Source: Bradyrhizobium sp. WSM1743 (GTDB lineage Bacteria; Pseudomonadota; Alphaproteobacteria; Rhizobiales; Xanthobacteraceae). From it: a DNA stretch of 64,000 nt. A program made the position numbers and the translations under genes. Position 1 is the first letter of the stretch. Each line of letters starts with the position of its first letter. Positions 9,228 through 18,774 of the stretch are shown one piece after another. The stretch lies in assembly GCF_000473065.1 (NCBI RefSeq), contig NZ_AXAZ01000002.1, forward strand, positions 124,001 through 188,000, in the 5' to 3' direction. The notes under the pieces are model-generated. The model did no database searches, was not told the origin of the DNA, and was given only the letters and a program-made list of their open reading frames with translations.

Positions 9228-9796
9228 GGAAATCTCCTGAGACACTCGCTATTGCCGCGCGCAAAGTGCGCAACCGGCGCATCTCTGCTTTGGGTGCGAA
9301 CATGGCAGAAAGAAGGGCCAATGACTCTTCGATGCGAGAGCTCTGTAAGCGATGAGCGTTTTCAACATCAAGCGAGTGAGGTCCTTGGATCGCAACGACG
9401 ATGCAGGTCGAGAATGGGGACTAAATCACTTGTGCTGGTGATCTGCGTGAGGTTTGTGGGTGGCTGGAATGCGCGCCGCCAAAAATCAGCGGTCTGCCTG
9501 TGGTGATCGGAGATTGCCATAGGTTATCTATCGCTGCCGCTATCTAGATTGGCATGAAGCGACCGAATCCTACGTAGCGTCAGGTTGCGAGCTCGGTGGA
9601 AAGCGCAATCGAGGCGGTGCTACGCGGTCCGACTATGGCTTGGCAGATCATCAAGGTCTGCTGGATCAGATCGTCGTGCGCACAACGGCTCAGGACAACG
9701 TCAACTGACAGAATGGAAAACCTGAAGAAAACGTGGAGTGAGCGGCGATATGATGCCGGTGCAATTTTCGGCAGGCTCGCTGTTACACATCTCGCT
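9228..9796. other. Intergenic region between ATPase gene and diiron gene
   Basis: About 570 bases without a credible gene. Open frames on both strands are short and not protein-like. I looked for a minus-strand -24/-12 element and found none with correct spacing. The ATPase promoter must lie here if the diiron gene does not drive it. Confidence 0.4.
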
Positions 9797-10507
9797 CTAC
9801 ACGATGAGTGGCTTGGCAATATTTCTCATGGTCGCGAGGCGGGAGTCGGCGAGCAGCTCTTTGGAGTACACTGCGCCGAAGTAGTCCAGGACGAAGGTGC
9901 CTGAGTAGCGTAGATTATCGGCCGCGCGGATTAGATTATCGAGAATTGTGCCGACTTGACCAATGCGGTCGCGATAGCGGGCGCGGATAACGTTAACGGC
10001 GTTCATCGAGTGGACCGCCTCGTCGGCAATTACCTCCCGCAGCCAATGATGGAACGTGTTGTTTCCAAGGGCGTCATAAAATGGCTTTTCTGCTGCATAG
10101 GCGCGGCAAGTGCACATCTCATCAAATGCGATCATAACCATTAAGGAGAATTCGTCCTACAGTTGTTCAATGATCGGACCAAAATCATGCGATCGAGCGT
10201 CCAATCTCTCTCGAAGATCCTTTTCGGATCCATTAGCGACGAGTTCAATGATGCGGATGAAGCCATCGGTGTGGCGCTCTTCGTCGATCGCCCAGGCGCT
10301 GAAGAATGCCGTAGCCTCATCGCTAACGATTAGGTTTCTGTCGGCTAATTCTTTTTTCAGGTGCCGGGCGTCATATTCCGTGTACAGATCAGGCCACAAT
10401 TTATCCCAGCGTGCACGTACATCGGACGGCGCGGCGTTAAACATCGCTGGCGTAAGAGAATTGAATAGTTCTTTTGGACTCCAGTTCCGCCGAATGGGCG
10501 TAGTCAT
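9797..10507 (-). pseudogene. Ferritin-like diiron protein interrupted by an in-frame amber codon
   Basis: Two open frames, 10157-10507 and 9797-10141, are in the same frame and separated only by TAG at 10157-10159. Read through, they give one 236-codon ferritin-like protein with the ligands spread over four helices: an early Glu (LYTEYDARH), ExxH in DEERHTDGF, then after the stop a Glu in AFDEMCTCRAY and a second ExxH in DEAVHSMNAV. That is the layout of acyl-ACP-desaturase/AurF-like oxidases. The internal ATG at 10141 has no ribosome binding site, so independent translation of the second half is unlikely. It is either a recent nonsense mutation or read-through. It precedes two ParA-like genes on the same strand. 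Confidence 0.6.
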
Positions 10508-11448
10508 CTGAGTGCCCCCTAATCGCGGTGCGAGCGCTCTAGCGTGCCATTGTTAAGCAAACGTTCGCAAAGCAGTCTGCGGCAAGCAACACGGGCCGTC
10601 ACCTATTCGTTTTGGCAGCCTGAGTGTAGACCAGAGACGTCCGACGCTGAACTGAAGCGTCACCTGGAATTGGGCAGCAAGTGCTTGTGGCCGAGGGCCG
10701 CAAGTCGAAAGCACTACTCTCAACCGGTGCCCGAAGATGACGCGCCTGACGCGGAGAGTGCCGCCTCGGCAGGGCTGTCAGCTGACAGGAGCGCTTAGTG
10801 GCAGCAGATCCAGCGACGCCGCTGGTTCGGGCTACGGATCGGTAATTGGCCCCGGTCATGTGGCAGGGGACTTCGGGCGTAAGCGACTGCGAATGGCCGT
10901 AGCAGCGCGGGACCGACCACGATCAGAGCTCGCAGTGAAGCCGCCATCGCTTGACGCCGCTTGGGCCGCTAGAGGTCGACATCGCTATGTTCGGGTCGCG
11001 AGCTGCTGGCCTAAATCAGGTCGCGCCCAGCGCCCGGACAGGCAACAAAGCGGTCAAACGCTTGCATATTCCGCTGCCATCGACCATGGGACATGCGTTG
11101 TGTATTACCAGCTCCTGCTTGAGCCATCTGAGTGTCGGGCATGGACTTAACTACTCTCCGGTGTTCGCGCACCAATCAATCCTGTGGAGCGCTGGAATTG
11201 TGCAAGGCACACGACCACGGCGCCGTGAAAACGCGAGGATCTGCCTCGATTTCTCGTCACACGCGCGGTGTAGGGTGATATTGATTGATAAGAGCTGCAT
11301 ACATCCAACTGCTCGCCGACTCCCGCGAAGAACAGGCGGGAGGTCGCAAGTTCTCGGATCAACTATTCGGCAGGAATGCGGAGCCAAGGACCGCTCGGTC
11401 ACAATAGACATGCTTGATACCCCAGGGACGAAGTGCACTAGATCTGTG
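10508..11448. other. Non-coding accessory DNA, nothing recognised
   Basis: Roughly 940 bases with only overlapping low-quality frames. The open frame that begins at 10951 is protein-like only after 11449. A TGGCACG element lies around 10550 on the minus strand, but its -12 half is absent at the right spacing. Confidence 0.4.
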
Positions 11449-11748
11449 ATGACTTCAATTGATGATACATTAAGTGAGATCAGATGGCTGCGGAACGAAA
11501 TCTGGCGCTGCCGTCGATTCCTTAAAAGGGACCTACCTGACGCGGAGCGCAAGGCCATTGAGAGGCGTCTGCTTGAACAGCTTTCTGCCTTTGAACGGCT
11601 CTTGTCGACGTCGTTTCCTTTGACCTTGAGCCCTAAAGTGTATTCGGCCAAACGCACTACAATCGGGCGAAGCGACTCCCCTGAAGCGCCCATCGAGAAC
11701 GCCGCAATGGCATCAAGCGGTTCCTTCGGGAAGTCGATGGGCGGCTAA
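11449..11748 (+). CDS. Small helical hypothetical protein
   Basis: The 99-residue product has a charged helical N-terminal half that could form a coiled coil (EIRWLRNEIWRCRRFLKRDL, then ERRLLEQLSAFERLL) and a Ser/Ala/Gly-rich tail. The frame is open further upstream, but residues before the ATG at 11449 look random. No family was recognised. It stands alone between non-coding stretches. Confidence 0.35.
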   Translation: MTSIDDTLSEIRWLRNEIWRCRRFLKRDLPDAERKAIERRLLEQLSAFERLLSTSFPLTLSPKVYSAKRTTIGRSDSPEAPIENAAMASSGSFGKSMGG

Positions 11749-12324
11749 GAGGCTTCCTAGCTGTATCTGTACCTTGAGCCTGCCAGGCAAGACCAGGCTA
11801 ATTCCCAGCTGAGAAATCTGAAGAAGACCGCTATTGAAGAAATATCCAACGCCAGGATTCCGGCGATCTGTTGCCAGTTGTAGCCGATTTAGCCACCTGC
11901 CGGAAAATACTTGGTTGCCGAGCACAACGCCATAGATTGATGAGCAGCACGGACTTCTGCAAATGTCCGGCGGCAACAACCACAGTTTACGCAGATTCTC
12001 TTCCGACCAGTTACAGCAAGCCGATGGCAATCTCACGACGGCCTCAAAGTCAGCGAATGGCGGCTCAGAATAACGCGCAACTGCTGCAGTACGAAATCGA
12101 AGTTCAGAGCACATTACAACTCGTAACACGTGTGGGCGCACATCGATCGCTGATCGAGGCGAATCGATTCACAGAGCTTAGTCCTCCTGATAGATGAACT
12201 GCGGCTCGGCGGGCTGATGCTTCAGCCCGATCGACTTTCGGCCACCAAGCGGGCCAAACTCCGAATCCCGTCAGTCTGGAACACCTCACTGTCGTTCGAT
12301 TTCTGCGACTGCCGCTCGGACGCC
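11749..12324. other. Non-coding accessory DNA, nothing recognised
   Basis: No credible gene, repeat or regulatory element was recognised in these 576 bases on either strand. Confidence 0.4.
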
Positions 12325-12648
12325 TCACTCTCGATGGAGGACGACCGGACGCCTGTGGAGACGCCGTCTCGGTCGGTCGTTTCTCTCCGCCGCGATTGGC
12401 ATCATGCGGCGGCATTCGCCGCGCAAGTTCTTGAAATTGTCCCTAAGACAAAACATGGCCACGTCCACATCGCCACGCCCTGTAAAGCGGTCACAGAAGC
12501 GCATCACGTCTGGTCTGCACGAGGTCAAGACTTTCTCGGCCCGCCGATCTCGCGCGCGAGCGTAGCCTGTGCACGACGTCGCCGCGATCGCGATCACGAT
12601 CGCAATGAGGGCGGCTGCACGGCGATGCACATTGGGAATCCAGCTCAT
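12325..12648 (-). CDS. Small secreted cysteine-rich protein
   Basis: The 107-residue product starts with a short basic region and a hydrophobic signal segment (AAALIAIVIAIAATSC, about residues 11-26). The mature part has paired cysteines in CRPDVMRFC and FCLRDNFKNLRGEC. This C-x7-C...C-x10-C spacing resembles the small Cys-rich-repeat periplasmic proteins common in Bradyrhizobium. The open frame extends upstream to 12942, but the ATG at 12648 gives a clean signal peptide. The arginine-rich C-terminus may be a degenerate tail. Function is unknown. Confidence 0.5.
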   Translation of the reverse strand: MSWIPNVHRRAAALIAIVIAIAATSCTGYARARDRRAEKVLTSCRPDVMRFCDRFTGRGDVDVAMFCLRDNFKNLRGECRRMMPIAAERNDRPRRRLHRRPVVLHRE

Positions 12649-13580
12649 TCGTCGCTCTTGACCCACCAAATCTGCCTTAAGCCGCATGTCATTAACTGTT
12701 ATTCTTTCCTCCGCGAGCGTAATCTGTTTACCGGCGCCTCGGCAGCCATGGTCGCGCTGTTGCGGGGCAGCCGCAATGGTTACGGCTTCCCGAATCATCG
12801 TCCCGCCGCGCATAACACGCTCATTGCGTAGATGGAGGTCCAACATAGATCGGCTGTTTAGCATGTGTGGCGATGCTGGCTCCCAATACGGCGTTCTGCA
12901 TTCGCAAGGCCTACAACCTGACGCTACGGTCGATTCAAGCACTTTGAGCGTCCGTCATGTGTGAATCGTTCTGAGACGGGCATGCCTTCGTTGGGCGCAG
13001 TAGGACGAACTCCCGACAACTGCACGCCTGACCGGCTGCCCCCGGGGTGGGAACGTCACCGATGTTGATGGATGACGCTTAGCCTTGAAGCGGTTGAAGC
13101 CGCAAAGGGCACGCTCGAGACGATCAGCAACAAGCTGCGTCGACGCAGCTCGTTTTGTTCGCGATCCGATTTGCAGAGTCAAAGAGTTCGTTACGATGGG
13201 TTTCCGAGAAGCTCAGAGGTTTGGACCGACAGGCCAGGATACCGTGCCTGGAATGGTGATTGTCGCAACTGTCACGTACCCTCAATGACAGGCTCAAGCG
13301 GCCTGCTGCTATTTACGGTGCGCAATTGCTTGAAACCGGCTCAGCAGCTTCGACATTGAGCCGAGTGGGGGCAACGCTGGCACGCCGGTTGCTACTAACA
13401 CCGGCAGAGCGTCAGCCTGGCCGCAGCCTAGCCGGAACACGGAAGAGACCATTCGCGGTTGACCGCGACAGGTCTTTCTGAGACCGAGCGCTATGTTCGC
13501 GATTCCACGATCTAGAAGAACAGTGAGACTTTACATGAGGAAATTAGCGGTACGCGAGTTTTCCAGGGTCGGCAGATTAA
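12649..13580. other. Non-coding accessory DNA, nothing recognised
   Basis: About 930 bases in which open frames on both strands overlap and none resembles a known family. No insertion sequence or repeat was recognised. Confidence 0.4.
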
Positions 13581-14474
13581 GTGGTTGTGGCCGCGGCCAT
13601 TCTGGTTTCGCCACCAGCAGGCGCCAATGAGGATTTGACGAGCGCCGCCAAGCGGATTTTCAAGCCGATTCCCTCAATCGTTCCAGCGGTGAAAGACAAT
13701 CTTATCACCCATGAAAAGGTCACACTCGGCAAATCCTTGTTTTTCGATCCGAGGCTATCGGCGAGCGGGGTTATTAGCTGCAACACGTGTCATGACCTTG
13801 GGACGGGTGGGGTAGATGCCGGCCCGACGTCGATTGGTCATCGCTGGCAGCTGGGGTCACGTCGTGCGCCAACAGTCTATAACGCAGTCTTCAATGTGGC
13901 GCAGTTCTGGGATGGGCGCGCGGCGGATCTTAAGGCGCAGGCCGCAGGCCCTGTCCAGGCGAGCGTCGAAATGAATGCGACGCCCGATCGCGTGCTCAGA
14001 ACATTGAATTCGATGACCGATTATGTCGCTATGGTCGGTAAGGCTTTTCCCAAGGATGCGGCGCCAATTACGTTTGAAAATTTCGCCAAAGGCCATTGAG
14101 GCTTTCGAGGCGACCTTGATTACTCCCGCCGGTGAACAAGAATACTTCCCGTTCGGCATCATTGAAAAGCCCGCCGAAAGCCTGCTTCCGAGGGAGGACA
14201 AGGGTCGTTTTGCCGTCACCAAGGATCTCGGGGACGAGTATGTTTTCCGCTCGGCGCCGTTGCGTAACGTCGGATTGCGCCCTCCTTACTTCCATGTCTT
14301 AAGCAAGCAGTTGGAGTGATGAGTGAGGTTCAGCTTGGCTCAAAGCTGAATGATGAAGAAGCTGACGAGATTGTAGCGTTTCTGAATTCGCTCACGGGGC
14401 AGCTGCCAAAGATCGATTACCCGAGACTGCCAACGCGGACCATTGCAACCCCAAAGCCCTCCTTAGACAAATAG
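13581..14474 (+). pseudogene. Diheme cytochrome c peroxidase (CcpA/MauG family), decayed
   Basis: The N-terminal frame (13581-14099) has a signal-like start, KVTLGKSLFFDPRLS and the first heme site CNTCH, then FWDGRAADLKAQA. A one-base insertion near 14091 changes frame; the sequence resumes as KAIEAFEATLITP. Next a deletion removes the stretch that should hold the second CxxCH, and the protein continues with GRFAVTK...DEYVFRSAPLRNVGLRPPYFH. A further break precedes QLGSKLNDEEADEIVAFLNS. With no second heme and at least two frame breaks it cannot make an active peroxidase. Confidence 0.8.
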
Positions 14475-15305
14475 GCCTTCACGATAGCAACACGCTACGT
14501 TGTGATTAGCTAGGAAGATAGCGCTGCCGCAGCGGAATCAGGCGATATCGCGGTCCAAGCTGGAGCATTCAGCAGGCCGCAATTGCGAGCCTCGAGCCCC
14601 AACCCGTTCGTTCGCTGACGCAAGAATTCCTTGGGGACCTGTAAAATTATCCATCTTCGGCAGCTCAATCCCGGGTCATCTCGCGCTGCAACAAAGGCTC
14701 ACGCGCTCTGAGATACGCCCGCAATCGGTGCTGCCAGGAAGACGTTCTCCCGCAGCTCGCGGCCACAGCATATCATCTCACATCATCTTTTTTTTCCAAG
14801 CGCCGCGCAGCCGGCCTTCTCCTCCGCACACACCGGAAGGTTCGCCAAATGGGATGGCATGGACTTGTGCATCATTGACGAGTTTTACAGCCGCATGTTC
14901 GCCAACGCACCATCTCCAATGCAAGAGGCCATCGATCATCCTCAGCTTCCATCTCGTAGCTTCTGCATGTGCGGTTGGTGACGAGAGCGTCCAAAGCCCT
15001 ACAATAACATGCGGCGATTTACGCCGGGTGGAGACCGATACAAAACCTCCCTCGCCGCTAGACGCGCAAATATTCATTGAAACGGCACGCGGATTGCTGG
15101 GTAGCGATCAACCAGTTGCGACGGCGGAGCCGGAGTTCCAATGGGGCTTATCCGATTCATCCTCATCGATTTGGCTTTGATGCTGCTCGCACCCGAGAAT
15201 GCAGGCCACAACTATGGCCCGGCGCAAACTTCAAATCGGCTACCAATGCTGTGGGACGGTTGATGCGGATTTCCGGTCCCGAACCAATATCCAGCTCTGG
15301 CGTGA
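14475..15305. other. Non-coding stretch upstream of the modC remnant
   Basis: No credible gene. This is where modB would normally lie upstream of modC, but no permease-like frame is present. A stop codon at 15303 closes the modC frame on this side. Confidence 0.45.
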
Positions 15306-16415
15306 GCCGACATCTTTACCGTCAAACCTATCCAGCCGCGCCATTGGACATTCAGCAGAAGCCCTCGGCCAGCGATTTTTGGTCCCCCCGGGTGCGGCAA
15401 GACCACACTGGCGCGCTGCATCGCTGGCGTGCAGCGTCTGCCGAACGCATTTTGTGCGGTCGATGGAGAGATTTGGCAGGATGAGAAGACATTTCGACCG
15501 CCTCATCTGCGTCCCGTCGCATATGTATTCCAGCCACCGACTCTTTTTTCTCATTGGTCTGTACGGCGCACCCTTCTTTATAACGTGTCAAAATCGACAC
15601 CGACACTGATCGATTTTGATGGTGTGGTCGAATTGCTCGCCTTGGCGCCACTGCTCGAGCGTTCCCCATCGCATCTTTCCGCGGCTGCGCGACAGCGACT
15701 TGCGCTTGGCAGCGCGCTCTTAGGCCAGCCTATGCTGCTTTTTCTGGACGATTCACTCATTGTGCTCGACCGCTCCGCCAAATGCGAGATCCTGCCATTT
15801 CTCGAGCGTCTGCCGGAAAAGCTCCCACTGCCGATGATCTACATCAGCCAAGACATCGCCGATATCGAGCGTTTTTCCGATCATCTTGTAATGATGAAAG
15901 ATGGCGTCGTGACTGCGGCAGGGCCGCTCAATGTCGTTCAGAACGATGCGGCGCTTGCCAGGCGCGGCGAAGCGGCAGTCTGTATTGATACCGTGGTCGG
16001 CGGCTATGACGGACGCTATGGGCTGATCATGCTCCGCCTCAAGGAGGCACGCCTTCTGATACCTGGAGTGCCGCTTAGACCGGGCGCGCAGCTGCGGCTC
16101 CGCATCGCAGCGGGCGACGTCAGCATTGCGTGTGAGCGCCCGCGTGCAAGCTCTATCCTCAACGTACTTCCAGCACGCATCAAAGCGTCTCTGCCGTTCG
16201 ACGAGGCTGAGGTCACCTTGGTTCTGACTGTTGAAAGTGGCCGTTCTGGCGTGCCGCTTTTGGCGCGCATCACGCGCGGGTCCTTTGATGCGCTACGGCT
16301 CCGCATGGAGCGGACGTATTCGCCGAGGTCGCTCGCGCCGTTCCGCCGCGGCTGCCGAGCGGTGCTTGCAACGCCCGCCACGACCCGCATGAGAACGTTC
16401 GACACTATGCCCTGA
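15306..16415 (+). pseudogene. modC: Molybdate ABC transporter ATPase ModC, decayed
   Basis: The frame contains a Walker A (FGPPGCGKTTLARCIAGVQR) and a Q-loop region (YVFQPPTLFSHWSVRR), then a C-terminal MOP-like molybdate-binding domain (about 16000-16380). No start codon exists between the stop at 15303 and a GTG at 15429, which already lies after the Walker A, so the N-terminus is lost. The ABC signature LSGGE has become LSAAA and the Walker B Asp-Glu has become Asp-Asp (LFLDDS). It is therefore very unlikely to hydrolyse ATP. The next gene, a DUF2478 remnant, is a usual neighbour of molybdate transporters. Confidence 0.75.
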
Positions 16416-16479
16416 CACGAGAAACACATCAACAGGATCCCAGCCGTGACCGATGATCTGGATGAGATAGATCCGAATA

Positions 16480-16871
16480 GTGTGGGCAATTCTCTACCGT
16501 CCAAAAGACGGTGCCGATAGGCTACTCGCCGAGTTCGCTCAGGATATCGCACAGCAAGGCCTACGCATCGGCGGCATCGTGCAGCGACACTCGAGGCGCG
16601 CAAATGTCACGCACGTTATGCTCACAATCGACGTTGCGACGGGACAAGAGATCTCGATTTCCCAGCCACTCAGCAGCGGAGCTCCTGTAATCTCGAAACA
16701 AATGCGCTTGCCAGGGCCGCAGCTGTCCTTTCCCGGGCACTTCGCGACAAGATCGACCTCCTCATGATCACCAAATTCGCCAAACAAGAAGCAGCTGGGG
16801 CCTGCGCCCCTAATTCGTTGACGCGATCACCCCAGGGCGTACCAGTCCTGACAGCCGTTCCGAAGAAATAG
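16480..16871 (+). pseudogene. DUF2478 family protein, frameshifted
   Basis: The first frame (16480-16767) reads ILYRPKDGADRLLAEFAQDI...GLRIGGIVQRHSRR, typical of the N-terminus of DUF2478, a putative P-loop-like protein found beside molybdate uptake genes. Near 16700 the similarity moves to another frame, LARAAAVLSRALRDKIDLLM then ITKFAKQEAAG and finally VPVLTAVPKK, ending in TAG at 16869-16871. A short deletion also lies in the second part. It follows modC by about 65 bases and decayed with it. Confidence 0.65.
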
Positions 16872-17040
16872 CTTACCGACTGGCGACGCTTCAGCGCGGG
16901 CGTTGGCACGCTGCTGCCTTGCGATCGTGAATCGTTGGAGCGAAGCGCTTGGCTACTGATTTTTCATTAGCGCCGATCGACTCTCCAAGCGCGCGAGCAT
17001 GTTCATATCAAAGCCGCTGGAATCCACTCCCGAGAACCGA

Positions 17041-17056
17041 TGGCATATAGTTTGCT
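17041..17056 (+). promoter_or_regulatory. Sigma-54 -24/-12 promoter for ahpCD
   Basis: TGGCATATAGTTTGCT fits TGGCACG-N4-TTGCT with the invariant GG and GC exactly 10 bases apart. It ends 40 bases before the ahpC start. No TGT-N10-ACA NifA site was found in the 170 bases upstream, so the activator is uncertain; NifA is likely from context. Confidence 0.7.
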
Positions 17057-17096
17057 TCAACAGTGAAGTCACGATCTACAAATTTGTGAGGACAGC

Positions 17097-17651
17097 ATGC
17101 TCGGAATTGGAAGTCAGTTGCCGCCGTTCGAAATCACAGGCGTGAAGCCCGGTTTTCAAGCGCAGGAAGAAGGAGGACAGAGTGCATTCGAGACGCTGAC
17201 CGAAGCGAGCTTTCCAGAAAAATGGAAGATCATCTTCTTCTATCCCAAGGATTTTACCTTCGTCTGCCCGACAGAGATCGCTGAGTTTGCCCGGCTTTCC
17301 AAGGAATTCGCCGACCGCGATGCGGTTGTACTCGGTGGTTCGACTGACAACGAGTTCTGCAAGCTCGCTTGGCGGCGCTCACATGTTGACCTGCACAATC
17401 TGTCAATCTGGCAGTTTGCCGACACAAAGGGAACGCTCGTCGATGGTCTTGGCGTGCGTTCACCCGAAGGGGTTGCTTATCGTTACACCTTTATTGTTGA
17501 CCCCCAAAATACGATCCAGCACGTCTATGCGACCAATCTCAGTGTCGGGCGCAATCCTAAGGACACGCTCCGCGTTTTGGACGCGCTGCAAACCGACGAG
17601 CTCTGTCCCTGCAATCGCGAAATTGGCGGCGAAACCTTGAAGGTTGCTTGA
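17097..17651 (+). CDS. ahpC: Peroxiredoxin AhpC
   Basis: The 184-residue protein is a typical 2-Cys peroxiredoxin. The peroxidatic cysteine is in YPKDFTFVCPTEI (about residues 45-57) and the resolving cysteine is in the CPCN motif near residue 174. It reduces hydrogen peroxide, alkyl hydroperoxides and peroxynitrite. The following gene encodes the AhpD-type partner, 6 bases away, so they form a two-gene operon. The -24/-12 promoter suggests expression with nitrogen fixation, when leghaemoglobin-supported respiration produces oxidants. Confidence 0.95.
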   Translation: MLGIGSQLPPFEITGVKPGFQAQEEGGQSAFETLTEASFPEKWKIIFFYPKDFTFVCPTEIAEFARLSKEFADRDAVVLGGSTDNEFCKLAWRRSHVDLHNLSIWQFADTKGTLVDGLGVRSPEGVAYRYTFIVDPQNTIQHVYATNLSVGRNPKDTLRVLDALQTDELCPCNREIGGETLKVA

Positions 17652-17657
17652 GGCAGC

Positions 17658-18206
17658 ATGTCCTCGATCGAACAACTAAGCGATAGGATTCCCGATTTCG
17701 CGAAGGATGTCAGGCTTAACTTGACCTCCTTGGCGGCCGATGAGACGCTTTCGCCACAACGAAAATATGGGCTTCTGCTGGCGAGCGCGATTGCTACCCG
17801 CAATGCAGACCTGATTGCCGCGATCGAATCGGCTGCCGCCGCCGTGATGACATCTGTGGAGATCGCCGCAGCAAAAGCCGCAGCCTCCGTGATGGCAATG
17901 AACAACGTCTACTACCGCTTCGCTCACCTCGCTTCCAACCCGCAATACAAGACGATGCCGCCACGGCTGCGTATGAACGTGATCGGCAATCCCGGCGTCG
18001 ACAAATCGGATTTCGAGCTGTGGTCGCTTGCGGTCTCCGCCATAAACGGCTGCGGTGCTTGCATCGATGCCCATGAGAAGACACTGAGAGCCTCGGGCGT
18101 CAGTTCCGAGGCGATCCAGGCCGCCGTGCGCTTTGCCGCGATTATGCAGTCAGTGGCGATCGCAATCGAGGCCGCTGGGCCCAACCCCTCTCAGGCGAGG
18201 GGCTGA
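17658..18206 (+). CDS. ahpD: Alkylhydroperoxidase AhpD
   Basis: A 182-residue all-helical protein of the carboxymuconolactone decarboxylase/AhpD family. The catalytic CxxC with its histidine is present in [13 protein letters not shown] (about residues 131-143). AhpD passes electrons from lipoyl-protein systems to AhpC. Length is normal (about 175-180). Residues 45-75 are unusually Ala-rich but keep the frame. It shares the ahpC promoter. Confidence 0.95.
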   Translation: MSSIEQLSDRIPDFAKDVRLNLTSLAADETLSPQRKYGLLLASAIATRNADLIAAIESAAAAVMTSVEIAAAKAAASVMAMNNVYYRFAHLASNPQYKTMPPRLRMNVIGNPGVDKSDFELWSLAVSAINGCGACIDAHEKTLRASGVSSEAIQAAVRFAAIMQSVAIAIEAAGPNPSQARG

Positions 18207-18239
18207 TCCTTCTTCTGCCATCCGATTGACAGCGTTGTG

Positions 18240-18256
18240 GCGCCACTCAGTGGCGC
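18240..18256. terminator. Short hairpin between ahpD and fixX
   Basis: GCGCCAC-TCA-GTGGCGC forms a 7-bp stem with a 3-base loop between the convergent ends of ahpD and fixX. There is no U-tract, so if it terminates it is weak. Confidence 0.35.
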
Positions 18257-18439
18257 GACAAACGGTCCTTTGCGGCTCCCGAACGACCGGCACATCTGCA
18301 AATCATGTCTTGCGCAGCGTCCGCATGAAGAGCGTCTTGCTCCAGTTCCAGGCGCAGTGCAACTGACGCGGAATACGCCACAAATGCGGTGAGATCCTGT
18401 CGCCTAACCGCGGTCGCACCACGGCCCTTTGTTCCACTA

Positions 18440-18736
18440 TCACCCAAACTTGAACAGCACTCCATATCCGCCGCGCGGATGGCTCCATTCGATGTCGCCG
18501 GTGGGCTCGGCGATCACGCGGCAGGTGCCGCACTCGATGCAGCCGTCAACTGTTATCTCGACCTGGCCGTCGTCATTGAGCTCGTAACATCGCGCGGGGC
18601 AGGCTTTCAAAAGTGCAAGTAGTTGCGGTGATGGCGTCGTGTGCGCACGGACCTTGACGTGAGGATGACCGATGTCGACAAGATAGCGGTTGTAATACAG
18701 CTTGTCTTCGACGCGCACTGGGGGTTCGACATTCAT
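18440..18736 (-). CDS. fixX: Ferredoxin-like protein FixX
   Basis: The 98-residue protein has the FixX layout: a basic N-terminus with [10 protein letters not shown], a CPARCYE segment, and the ferredoxin cysteines in [11 protein letters not shown] near residue 70, ending [10 protein letters not shown]. FixX is the Fe-S subunit that works with FixABC in electron bifurcation from NADH to ferredoxin/flavodoxin and quinone. The ATG at 18736 is chosen because GGAAGG precedes it and the length then equals other FixX proteins; an upstream ATG at 18751 is in frame. It is the last gene of fixBCX. Confidence 0.95.
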   Translation of the reverse strand: MNVEPPVRVEDKLYYNRYLVDIGHPHVKVRAHTTPSPQLLALLKACPARCYELNDDGQVEITVDGCIECGTCRVIAEPTGDIEWSHPRGGYGVLFKFG

Positions 18737-18774
18737 GCTTTGACCTTCCATTGTTGACCTTCACGCTGTCGCGG

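Noticed and set aside
9797..10141. Second half of the diiron protein as an independent gene
   Set aside because: Same frame as the first half, no ribosome binding site before its ATG, and the fold needs both halves.
10535..10560. TGGCACG on the minus strand upstream of the diiron gene, as a sigma-54 promoter
   Set aside because: The -12 half does not fit: no TTGC, and GG to GC spacing is 9 or 11 bases instead of 10.
12217..12831. Plus-strand 204-residue open frame
   Set aside because: It is the shadow of the secreted cysteine-rich gene on the minus strand and has no domain.
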